64,000 nucleotides of DNA from Sinonovacula constricta (lineage: Eukaryota > Mollusca > Bivalvia > Cardiida > Solecurtidae). Both the position numbers and the translations under genes were made by a program. The notes below the pieces were generated by a model. The model had not been told where the DNA came from. It did no database searches and worked only from the letters and a program-made list of their open reading frames with translations. The DNA is taken from assembly GCA_007844125.1 (NCBI GenBank), contig CM017567.1, positions 31,166,380-31,230,379 on the forward strand, in the 5' to 3' direction. Within the stretch, counting starts at the first letter, position 1. Each line of letters starts with the position of its first letter. This document shows positions 10,701 to 18,699 of the stretch, piece after piece.

Positions 10701-13700
10701 AAGACACAATAAAATATTTGCCTCAACGGACCAGACTGTAATTCAAATATACTTATTGCAGCCTGTCAAAAGCGTAACATTGTTTGTGATAAATACGCAA
10801 TGCAAACCTTTTGTTGGGACGCAGTGCATAATAAAACTGCATAACAGACAACGTACAAAGTATATAAGGCGAAGTCAGTAGAGAGACGTAATGTCATACA
10901 TGTACGATGTAATGTGATATGTTCAAATCCTACACAAACAAACATTTTTATACTTTTTTACTAAAATTCTATTTTTTTCTTTTTTTTACATTAACAGCAA
11001 CGAAGCGATATCATTTTTATTAACATATTTATTCCATTCTCTTTAAACTTAACCTACCTTATATAATAACGTGTCTATCGGTAACATTATTGCTTTAAAA
11101 TATAAACGAATACAGTCAAAAGATTTGAGAAAGATTCTTTTATCAGATTACTATTGTCACTCGCACCGTTCACTTACCATCCACACAGATGTAGTCCATA
11201 AATATATTCTGCTGCTGTCGGTAAGCAACCGCGCAGACGGAATTGTGTGGCAGCGCTTGTCGGATCTCACCAAGGATGCAGACGCGCTGACTCTGGCACT
11301 TGTTATATATGGCCATGTAGACGAAGGCAGGACAGTCTTGGTTGCCTTCGTAACAACTGGCCTTTAGCAGATGAATGACTTTGTCCCGTCGACACCTGAT
11401 GTCAGCGCTCTCCGGGCTGCAGATGTTTGTACGGCAAAATGGTTGCCGGTGGTCTGAAAGTGAAGGTTCTGTCAATTAAAGGTAGCAATTAAAGGTTTTA
11501 GTAAAATTGTTAACTTCAGAATATGAACAATAAACAATATGGATATAATTTGTTTAAGGTAAATAAGGTGGTAAATTTAGGTGCGTTATGGCAATCTTGG
11601 TTATCGTTGTGGTTATAGAAGCGACTATAGATGCAGATTGTAAGTAGCAGTTCTCGCATTTTTTATTGTACGTTTGTATCATGCATAATGGCATTTTGAT
11701 GTGTTTAAATGAGTGATGCAATTTACAATATAATAAAAGATTATGTAATAGATAAACAATATTATTTTATATTGTTAATTGTTTAGTTTGAATGTGATTT
11801 AAAATAAAAGAAAGCATGTTCAATATTAACTGAAAAGAAAATGAACGAGAGACCGATGTATGCAACTTTCTTAAAATTGAACACACTCTTAGTCTTAGTA
11901 TGACATTTTCATTGAATGAAACATAGTCTCAATTTTAGTGTGACATTTTCTTTGATTTGAACACACTCTCAATCTTGGTATGGCATTTTCTTTGAATTGA
12001 ACACACTCTTAGTCTTAGTGTGACATTTTTTAATTGAACACAATCAATCGTAGTTGTGCTTTATGCTGCATAATAAAAAAAACTCATAATAAAATGTTAA
12101 ACAAAACATTGAACAAAATTCTGCGCACATATCTTTTCTAGTCGATCCGTCTTGTGTGCAGAACACAAATTCTGAAGCGGGCTTCGTTGTCATCTTAGAA
12201 TATATAAAATCAATATTGGCATAGCTTCGAAACAGGTCATTGATAGAAAAAAACATCTAAAATCATGTCACAAATATAATCTGTAGACGGTCCTGGTCAT
12301 GGATATTGATTTTGCTCCCACAAACCGATTGAAGACCGATACATGAACCTTTGAAGAATGATAGACCGTCTCATTTCCTAATCTGACATACGTACATTAT
12401 TCAAAGCTATTAACAATTACATAACGTAACGTGCCTGCTACTGACATGACTTAGTATTTAAATTAGTTTGTGTATTATGTGTATTTTCCCACTAACAGTA
12501 TTTCAGTTATCCGGAGACGGTGTCCTCTTGAAGCAGATATAGTGATGCCTTCACCTTGAATAGCATACCGTAAGCACCTGCCATTTTACAACACTTGTCA
12601 CATTTTCCTGACACTGGGCCATTTAGCATTTATTACGACTTTGGTATATCGAGACGCGAGATCGAACACAGGGCCTCCCGTACCTAGAGCCGATGCTCTA
12701 CCGGTCATTTTAATTGGAACTTGTTTTACAGTAAGACAAAAAAAAGAAATGGGACAATCAAGCACACGATATATAAAAAGATCAAATTTCATGCTATTAT
12801 TAAATTCACAAAGGGGCTTTGAACGTGTATTTATAGATCGTATTCTGTTGCTTTGAGTATAGGTAAGGCCATCACAGTGGTCATCACCAATAATCATGTA
12901 TCGTTAACCCAAGCACAATGAGGTACATGTACATTGGTGAAATGGAAAATGTCTCCCTTGACAGATAATATCCGAGGTATTCCAAACAGTAGGTAGGTCT
13001 TTTTAGTTGAAATTCTTGGACTTTATTGCCTGTTCTTTTGTAGATATTGCAATAACAATCAGTGAAATTTCTTACTTTTGAATAAATATAAGCTTAAAAT
13101 CCATTTACATACTTATAGAGATTTGTTACTTAAAAAAGAAAATGGAAGTGTTTGTTGTTGATTGGCAACGTGCTAATCACTAGAAAGGCAATTAAGTCAT
13201 CATACACTCCAAACAGAACAAGCATAAAAACTGAGTAAAACAAATGAAAGGACCTTCTTGCTTTGAGGGATTATTCAGGGCAGACTATTCACTAATGTCT
13301 CTCGTTAGTTTGTTGATGTATTTTATTTCCATTTAAACATAACTACTATTACAATGTCAAATATTTCAGTAGAATAGCAAACCCATCTGGAAAAATAGTT
13401 AAAAGACAGAGACTCACTAGGACATCCCTCTTGTTTGTATCAGTAAATACTGACTGACTGAACAGACAGTTACAAACAGTCGTATGCTTTATGATATATT
13501 ACTGCAAGGCTGTTGCTCTCATAAATCATAACTTTGATTCCTAAAGTTTCCAAGCAAATTTCAAGAAAGAGGCACATATGTACTCTTGTCTGAATTGATA
13601 AATGAGGTTGATAAACTGAAAGTAAGAGTATTGTTGTTTTGTTGTTGTTTTTGCTTGTTTCTTTTTGTTATACATGGCAGGGACCAATTAAGTTTTTTTG

Positions 13701-15579
13701 CAACGGCCAGCTAAATTTTGAAGAACCACGGGCACACCGCATGGCAGCTGGAAGACCTTCCCACATTAAGTCCTTCTCCCCAAACCGGACTTGAACCAAC
13801 TCGGTAGTATGGCAAGCTATAAGAGAAGTTACAAATCGGTGACGCCGTTACTTCTCTGCGATTGTTCCAGCAAAAGTATTACTTGGAAATGTGACTATTA
13901 ATAAATAAACTCATATGTGCGCATATTTTGAACCATTTAGCCAATATTTATTAAACAACCCCTACGCATATCATAAATTAGGACTGTCTGATGAGTGAGT
14001 TCTACAATCAAATAAAACATAATTTAATATTTCACGAAGTAGTTATAGTGTTACTTAAAAAATGCTGTATTTAATGAGTTCCTAGCGTAAGATTTTTATG
14101 TTCCCAAATTCCTTCTTTTTGTGCATATCTATGGATTTTTTTATTAAATTTATCAAGATGATTTTCTCAAATACTTGAATTGACGCTTCTATTGACTTTC
14201 GATCGTACAGTTTTTGCTGTAAGATATTAGCTATGTGTCTGCGTTTAATATTTGTATGCTTAATAGAATCAAGTATGATAACTGTAGCTGACTGTCGCCG
14301 CGCATGTGAGCGGCATCTATATGTAAATAGTTCCTGAAAAAGTCCTATCGATAGCGCCAAGTTGTTCTATATACAAGTGTAATGCGGTGCTTTCATGCAT
14401 TGAAATCCGGTTATTGTTCAACTTTGCTAAATATCAGAATTAATTTAAATTATAGGTTAAAAGCTGCTACACTATTACCTGAGACTTGAAATTGTTCTTT
14501 TCCATATGTGCATGTATGGTGTTGAGTTTTTTAATTGCATTTGATACGGCGATATGCTGTATACAACTTAATTGTTATGCTCTATTCTGTTGATAGTATT
14601 TACAAGTCAATTGTTATGCTCTATTCTGTTGATAGTATTTACAAGTCAATTGTTATGCTCTATTCTGTTGATAGTATTTACAAGTCAAATGTTATGCTCT
14701 ATTCTGTTGATAGTATTTACAAGTCAATTGTTATGCTCTATTCTGTTGATAGTATTTACAAGTCAATTGTTATGCTCTATTCTGTTGATAGTATTTACAA
14801 GTCAATTGTTATGCTCTATTCTGTTGATAATATTTACAAGTCAATTGTTATGCTCTATTCTGTTGATAGTATTTACAAGTCAATTGTTATGTTCTATTCT
14901 GTTGATAGTATTTACAAGTCAATTGTTATTTTCTATTCTGTTGATAGTATTTACAAGTCAATTGTTATGTTCTATTCTGTTGATAGTATTTACAAGTCAA
15001 TTGTTATGTTCTATTCTGTTGATAGTATTTACAAGTCAATTGTTATGCTCTATTCTGTTAATAGTATTCCAAGCATTTCTCATGCGTCTTAAGACAATTC
15101 GTTAATGGCATAAAATTTTGACTCAAAAATTGAGGGCATTGTAAATCTTTTAATGTTAAAAAGGTTTTGGTGTTTCTTGGTCGGTTCGCTGTTAGGCAAA
15201 TGTGTTCCATTTTTGAACAGACCCTCGAAGGCGATCTTTGATGCTTTGCATTATGCTCGCTTGTTGTTAATTGTATTTAAAATATATTTAGAATCAAAGA
15301 TACGACAACGATGTTTACCTGGAATACATTGGAATGAGATGAATACTTTCTTGTCGGGGTAGCTGCGGCAATGTGTGTCCAGCTGACGGCGAATGTCGAT
15401 GTTGTTGCAGGTAGAGAGGCCGTCACACAGCCGTGTGATGATTGGCCTTTCCGGACATGTGTAGTTGTACGGCATGCACCGCACGTCTGTCACCCGGATC
15501 ACGTGATTGTCCTCGCACGCGATCGCATAAGCACCGTTTTCATCACAGGAGTCCGTATAATATGTAACTGGTCCAGTGT
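3761..15579 (-). CDS. SUEL-SUEL-CUB type I transmembrane receptor-like gene (eight 3' exons; 5' end not found)
   Basis: This is a multi-exon minus-strand gene, described exon by exon below. Coding segments are 15579-15319, 11453-11178, 10521-10307, 9790-9628, 8091-7885, 7143-7072, 5412-5337 and 4712-3761. Each has AG before it and GT after it, and the phases fit across all seven junctions: 1, 1, 0, 1, 1, 1, 2. The joined frame has no stop for 739 codons. Domain order is SUEL lectin 1 (residues ~1-87), SUEL lectin 2 (~88-178), CUB (~180-304), Thr/Ser-rich stalk (~305-397), transmembrane helix (~400-420) and cytoplasmic tail (~423-739). SUEL and CUB modules usually act in extracellular carbohydrate or protein recognition, so a cell-surface recognition receptor is inferred. 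The first visible codon is split, so at least one upstream exon (signal peptide) is missing; it may lie in an unrecognised short exon or beyond the window. The family is recognised but no gene name can be given. Confidence 0.8.
5337..5412 (-). CDS. Exon G: transmembrane helix
   Basis: The 76-bp exon has acceptor ATTTTCAG/GTGTGG and donor CTACAG/GTAAGC, entering in phase 1 and leaving in phase 2. Only phase 1 is open; phase 0 stops at the fifth codon. It encodes one uninterrupted hydrophobic helix, VVVVNIFLGLLIIALIMALA then FVCY, followed across the junction by the basic stop-transfer stretch RYRTYGRDKSR. Lectin and CUB domains precede it and a polar tail follows, so the topology is type I. 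Confidence 0.85.
6735..7030 (+). mobile_element. tRNA-headed SINE, family A, copy 1 (in intron F-G)
   Basis: The head is tRNA-like: box A region GCGCAATCGGTAGAGCG and box B GGGTTTGAGTCCC. A body follows that recurs in the window (GTxAGGATAATGTGACTGG, CATxCCAGGTGTTxACGGCATG, GACACCGTCTCCGG), with an AATAAAC-type tail. Other copies are at 12475, 30481, 38845, 47571 and 58396. Confidence 0.8.
7072..7143 (-). CDS. Exon F: short juxtamembrane linker exon
   Basis: This 72-bp symmetric phase-1 exon lies between a good polypyrimidine acceptor (CTTTTTCCAG/TTGAG) and a consensus donor (TTAC/GTAAGT). It adds 24 polar residues rich in Lys, Asp and Pro (EPTKDNKDKLPAPTNPW) just before the membrane helix. 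Exons E and F both begin TTGAG in phase 1, so including or skipping F would keep the frame, which makes it a natural cassette exon. The other open frame through it (phase 0) cannot be joined to the transmembrane exon without hitting a stop. Confidence 0.68.
7323..7610 (+). mobile_element. tRNA-headed SINE, family B, copy 1 (in intron E-F)
   Basis: The head has canonical box A TAGCTCAGGTGGTAGAGCG and box B GGGTTCGAACCCC. The body contains AGCGCTCGGGGCTAAGGGGA, ACCTCATAAGTGCCCCTGTG and ATCGGCAAAAATGCCGG, and ends near GTCCCATTCA. Copies are at 22476, 27530 and 29226. Its promoter boxes are the best preserved in the window. Confidence 0.82.
7782..7850 (-). mobile_element. tRNA-like fragment next to exon E
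   Basis: On the minus strand, TTGAACTTCGGATCGCAG followed by GGTCCAGGGTTCGAACC resembles the anticodon arm and box B of a tRNA-derived head. The acceptor stem does not close convincingly, so a SINE or tRNA pseudogene fragment is more likely than a live tRNA gene. Confidence 0.35.
7885..8091 (-). CDS. Exon E: Thr/Ser-rich extracellular stalk
   Basis: The acceptor ATTTCCAG/TTGAG is clear and the frame continues from the CUB domain in phase 1. The encoded stretch is low-complexity and hydroxyl-rich, with a run of seven threonines directly after an N-x-T sequon (NNVT), then Ser/Glu-rich sequence. This fits an O-glycosylated stalk that lifts the lectin and CUB domains off the membrane. The 3' border is the weakest in the model. 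GAGG/GTTGGT at 7885 is chosen because it gives the phase 1 needed by the next exon; GTTAGT a few codons earlier would give phase 0 and break the frame. A tRNA-like sequence starts about 35 bp beyond the donor. Confidence 0.65.
9628..9790 (-). CDS. Exon D: C-terminal half of the CUB domain
   Basis: The 163-bp exon enters in phase 0 (acceptor CTTTCAG/GTTCAG) and leaves in phase 1 (TATTCAG/GTATAG). It completes the CUB fold: the fourth cysteine (DRFC), then VFVIHYAYSAGNDRGNRF and LISYS, matching the family's closing strands (V-x-F-x-S-D ... R-G-F-x-I-x-Y). Two further cysteines (TLC and RSC) could form an extra disulfide beyond the two standard CUB pairs. The joined exon C/D domain is about 125 residues, a little above the common 110. 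Confidence 0.84.
10227..10260 (+). repeat. Short dispersed repeat near exon C donor
   Basis: GATGTGAGACACTCAAG followed by TCGCCGTAGAGAAC is nearly repeated at 59270-59300 (GATGTGAGACATCCAAG, then ACGCCGTAGAGAAT). It lies about 50 bp inside the intron after exon C. Identity is unknown. Confidence 0.5.
10307..10521 (-). CDS. Exon C: N-terminal half of a CUB domain
   Basis: The 215-bp exon enters in phase 1 (acceptor TTTCCAG/AAAAGG) and leaves in phase 0 (donor CTGCAG/GTAGAT). It contains the CUB hallmarks: the first cysteine (DKCTGG), GIIQNPGYPDNP (the usual G-x-I-x-S-P-x-Y-P motif), the second cysteine with an aromatic (GCYWAI), and a hydrophobic strand ITYVTIHLSF before the third cysteine (AQC). 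The acidic residues that bind calcium in cbCUB domains (Glu, Asp, Asp) are not evident in the FSKEGLAQCNSQF stretch. Calcium-dependent ligand binding is therefore doubtful. Confidence 0.85.
11178..11453 (-). CDS. Exon B: second SUEL-type lectin domain
   Basis: The 276-bp exon is phase 1 on both sides, with acceptor CTTTCAG/ACC and an excellent donor GATG/GTAAGT. It encodes a second domain of the same type: IRCRRDKVIHLLKASC, a central NKCQSQRVC, and a closing NIFMDYIC. Cysteine placement follows domain 1, but sequence identity between the two is low, so any duplication is old. The canonical YGR and DPC sugar contacts are again missing (CYEGN and NSVC at the corresponding places). It is separated from exon A by the gene's longest visible intron (about 3.9 kb), which holds a 39-bp minisatellite, a 40-bp tandem repeat and two SINEs. 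Confidence 0.83.
11876..12045 (+). repeat. 40-bp tandem repeat, about four copies (intron A-B)
   Basis: The phrase ACACACTCTTAGTCTTAGTx followed by TGACATTTTCTTTGAATTGA recurs with its start at 11881, 11921, 11961 and 12001, an exact 40-bp step. Units differ by substitutions, and a partial fifth begins near 12038. It has no coding meaning. Confidence 0.8.
12475..12712 (-). mobile_element. tRNA-headed SINE, family A, copy 2 (in intron A-B)
   Basis: Read on the minus strand, the tRNA-like head (GAGCATCGGCTCTAGG, degenerate box B GTTCGATCTCGCG) is followed by the family A body and ends at CGGAGACGGTGTCC reversed near 12520. It is more diverged than copies 1 and 5. Confidence 0.7.
13675..13862 (-). 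mobile_element. SINE family C, copy 3 (in intron A-B)
   Basis: Read on the minus strand: box B-like GGTTCAAGTCCGG, then AATGTGGGAAGGTCTTCCAG and CATGCGGTGTGCCCGTGGTT. This follows family C copy 1 in order and spacing. The head is degenerate. Confidence 0.55.
14568..15066 (+). repeat. 39-bp minisatellite, about 13 copies (intron A-B)
   Basis: The unit TTGTTATGCTCTATTCTGTT-GATAGTATTTACAAGTCAA is repeated head to tail. Because 39 is a multiple of three and the unit lacks stops in two frames, it yields two apparent proteins of 185 and 177 residues with a 13-residue period (IVMLYSVDSIYKS in one frame). These are artefacts of the repeat: it sits in the intron between the two lectin exons on the opposite strand. 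Later units share a GTTC variant, indicating expansion by sub-blocks. Confidence 0.9.
15319..15579 (-). CDS. Exon A: first SUEL-type lectin domain
   Basis: The 261-bp exon enters and leaves in phase 1. The acceptor is a T-rich tract ending CAG before ACACTGG; the donor is CCAG/GTAAAC. The frame gives a cysteine-spaced SUEL (Gal_lectin) fold: IACEDNHVIRVTDVRC, then a central CDGLSTC like the family's C-x-G-x-x-x-C element, and a final KKVFISFQC strand. The YGR and DPC motifs that contact rhamnose in canonical rhamnose-binding lectins are not present at the matching places (YNYT and DTHC instead). Sugar specificity may therefore differ or be lost. One domain per exon with symmetric phase 1 is typical of shuffled extracellular modules. 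The first codon begins in an exon not identified here. Confidence 0.83.
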
Positions 15580-17158
15580 CTGTAAAAAGATTACAATAGA
15601 AATGACGTTAATTGATTTACAAAGGCGAATGGTGTCGGGTTTAAAAATTACATAAGCCGAAACTGTTTCAGAAAACACGTGTTAATAATTCAATTAAGCG
15701 TTTACTCATGCAGAGTGCAATGTTAAGGAATACTGAGGTTTTGTCAATTGTTTATCATGTTTATAGCTGCTCGAACAGTTGTTATATTGTGGAAACGTGA
15801 GCTTCCATTGATGTGCAGAATCAACATGAACTCCCGAGACAGTTGACATTTTATGTGCACAAACAATCTTAAAAGTTACATATGGTTCGGTATTTCATAC
15901 TCAAATTTGATTCAAATAACGTTTCAGAAAAATTATATGACGTATATAATGTCTGTCTGTCCAACGTTGCTAAAATTATATCAAATGAGTCAAAATCATA
16001 AAAATCAGTTTTATTACTGGGAAGACATATTTTTTTTAATGACGTCAGTCTAAATCCCGAAATGTTCCGATCAGTTACGTTAGCGTTCGTATTATCCCGC
16101 GACCCGCATTTACTTTCGTACGTGACCCTCAATTCGTAAATAACAGTGGCGGGCGGAGGAGGGCCGAGTCAAAAGAGAGGACGGCCATGTTGGTTTTATT
16201 CGAAAGAAAAAACGATCATTTACTCATAGAATGAAACAAATCTAGACTGCAGGTCGGAAAATCACCGAAGTCAGCGCTAACCTTATGCATGTTTACCGGA
16301 AATGCCCGTTAAAATTATTATATATGTTAGAAAATTAAAGTTATATTTTACTCGTTTAGAGCATTTAAACATTCGCACTACAAAATAATATACGCTTACA
16401 CGTAGTAAACGCGACGTAAGAATGCCCGTCGGAAGCCATATGTGACTGTAAATTGCTCATGAAGCCTTGTAAAGAAATAACGAAGATGTAAAATATAAAA
16501 TTACAGAGTTTCAGCCAAACAAAGTGTAAACATTGAGACAGGATGGATTATTAGCTTGAGGCTTACTTTACAAATATTTAAAGTTTAAAGAAAGGTAAAC
16601 GACTGCTTATATCGCCTTTGTTTCCTAAAACATTGGATTATATGATGCTTAACATTAAGGGCGGATGTGGGTGGTAAAATAATCATGAAGCGGTAGAGTA
16701 AGCGTCAATCGGAAAACTCGATTTACGTGCCTTTCTTAAAGATACTGGCTTAAAACTATCAATTATGCCCTAGGCATAAACGACGTCGTTAACTTCCTCT
16801 TATAACACGTCATCGGTTGGGCTGTTCTATTTCAAACTATACTCTCGTTTGGAACTGTTAGGCTGCCGAGGAGCTTATTACCTTTTACTATTTGCTGTCG
16901 CAGATATATGGAATATTTTATTTAAACTTTTTGGTTAAAGGGATCGGTAATTGGAAGCCTGGAGCGCTCCATATCCCACTTCTGAGTACAACTGTCAGCC
17001 CTTTTACAGTTACAGTATCTTAAACTTTAAACGCAGAAGTGTCAATTTCTATTAATATAGTGCATAATGGATAAAATGATCAAAACTGCATGTCTGAATA
17101 TTCGGATTCTATTAGAAATAAATTATCGCTGTCAAAATTGTTTGAACTTCGTTTTTTT
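15580..17158. other. Region upstream of the first visible lectin exon
   Basis: No exon could be supported. A locally GC-richer patch at about 16060-16200 contains TGACGTCA-like sequence and an ATGGCC start on the minus strand, but its frame stops after 19 codons before any usable donor. An 87-codon minus-strand frame here has no family features. The missing signal-peptide exon could lie here or further up. Confidence 0.4.
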
Positions 17159-17335
17159 AATTACGTGAAAAAAAAAACAACACAAAAACAACAACAATAA
17201 CAAAACAACACAAACAAGAAAAAACAAAACACGAAAAACAACAAAAATACAAAACAAAACAAAAAACAACAACAACAAAAACAACAGCTAAACAACAACA
17301 ACAAACAACAACAACCAACCAAGCAAAAACTAACA
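17159..17335. repeat. A-rich AAC low-complexity tract
   Basis: About 175 bp of A with scattered C (AAC and AAAAC units). It directly precedes the dispersed repeat at 17343. Confidence 0.85.
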
Positions 17336-17342
17336 CCCTAAG

Positions 17343-17560
17343 GCATGGCCGTTTTGCCGACTGACCGTTCCAATTCGGTAACTGATTGTTTATTTTTTTG
17401 TGAGTTATGTCTCGTCTCTGTGTTTTTGTCACATTTACATTTACGTTGTTTGCCGTTGTGTACAGGTAGAAACAATTTGAATATCTTTGGAAATTTTGAT
17501 AGAACCTTTTCTTATTTACCTATCGATAAGTATTCGCATTGTGTTGATATCGGGACTTCA
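17343..17560 (+). repeat. Dispersed repeat D, copy 1
   Basis: The run from TTTTGCCGACTGACCGTTCC, through TATGTCTCGTCTCTGTGTTT and CATTTACATTTAC, to TTTTGATAGAACCTTTTCTT recurs in inverted orientation at 23650-23862, in part at 23460-23500, and at the right window edge. No protein is recognised in any frame. Confidence 0.7.
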
Positions 17561-18494
17561 CTTGGTGACACGTCTACATAAATACGCCCCGCATGCAACC
17601 ATGAGATCCACACATCACATTTATTTAAACGAGTGTCAACTCTTCGCTCCTAGACCATTAACTTGTTCCTCATCAATTTGTAATACGTTATGAAGCTAAA
17701 TTAATTAAAAATGGAACTTTTGCCTCCATAGACATCAGCCCCGCAAATTCAAACGTTTGTAAAATTTGATTTAAATTGATTGAAAATGTGTCAGGGCAAA
17801 TCCGTTGTTCTTGTTTTATAAAAGTGATTAAGCTGTATAAGTCGGAGATAAAATATATTTAAAACGAATACTTATTTATGAAAACATTTTATCAATATGA
17901 TGCTACATGTAGATATTCACGTTTGATTTAAACCACAGCAAATATTTCATTGTAATAAAATCACACAGTATAAAATATAAGCAAATACTCTGGTTATGAC
18001 GTTCCGTTTCCTAACATACAATAACTAATTCATTTTAATCTGATAAAATTTTGCCAACAACACTAAAATAAGTCTACGTCTTATTATCTGTCCGTATAAC
18101 TTCAGTTTTATTTAGTAGAAGAAGTTAAGAAAGCCTTCCATTTAAGGTCTACCGGCGTCGCTACTACTTTTTAAACATGCTTGTTTTATTTCATTTACAG
18201 GACTAGTGTCTGGAACATAAAATAGATCCTTTCCTTAAAGAATAAAAGCTGTCAAAACCTAATTGGACTTGGCTCGTACAATCTCAACATTTCTCCCAAT
18301 TCTCTAGCTATAGTCTTAACGACACTGAGTCGAATCCATAGTAGCCCGCATTTTAGAGCTACATAACCTTCAGATAACAGCAGGTTACTGTCTATAGCAA
18401 ATATAAACAGTATATAACCTTAACGGCTTATAAAATAATCATGTCTAAAGAATCGACCCCCATTCATTAAGTTATCATTAAATTATAGTTTATC

Positions 18495-18678
18495 CAAATT
18501 GCACGTGTCTTGGTACTTGCACACCGACATGTGATTGGTAGTGACATGACGCTGGAATAATTACACGTGGAAAAGTTTAAATTCCCGTTTTAACAGCTGT
18601 TTAAATTGCACATGTATTTTGTATTTGCACACCGACACGTGATTGGTGTTGATATGACGACGGAAGAATTACACGTGG
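18495..18678. repeat. Two direct copies of a 76-bp CACGTG/CCAAT-containing module
   Basis: Copies at 18495-18570 and 18602-18678 share AAATTGCACxTGT, TTGCACACCGACA, GTGATTGGT, GACATGACG/GATATGACG and AATTACACGTGG, with a step of about 107 bp. Each has E-box-like CACGTG or CAYGTG sites and an inverted CCAAT (ATTGG). A duplicated regulatory block is possible, but no nearby transcript start is known. Confidence 0.5.
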
Positions 18679-18699
18679 TACTGTTGTATTAGTTTCCTT

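Noticed and set aside
14535..15105. Two long plus-strand frames encoding 13-residue repeats
   Set aside because: They are the direct translation of a 39-bp intronic minisatellite with no promoter, splice or domain support.
15869..16132. Minus-strand 87-codon frame with several N-x-S/T sequons just upstream of lectin exon A
   Set aside because: It has no recognisable domain or signal peptide, no donor in a phase that joins exon A, and composition like the surrounding AT-rich DNA.
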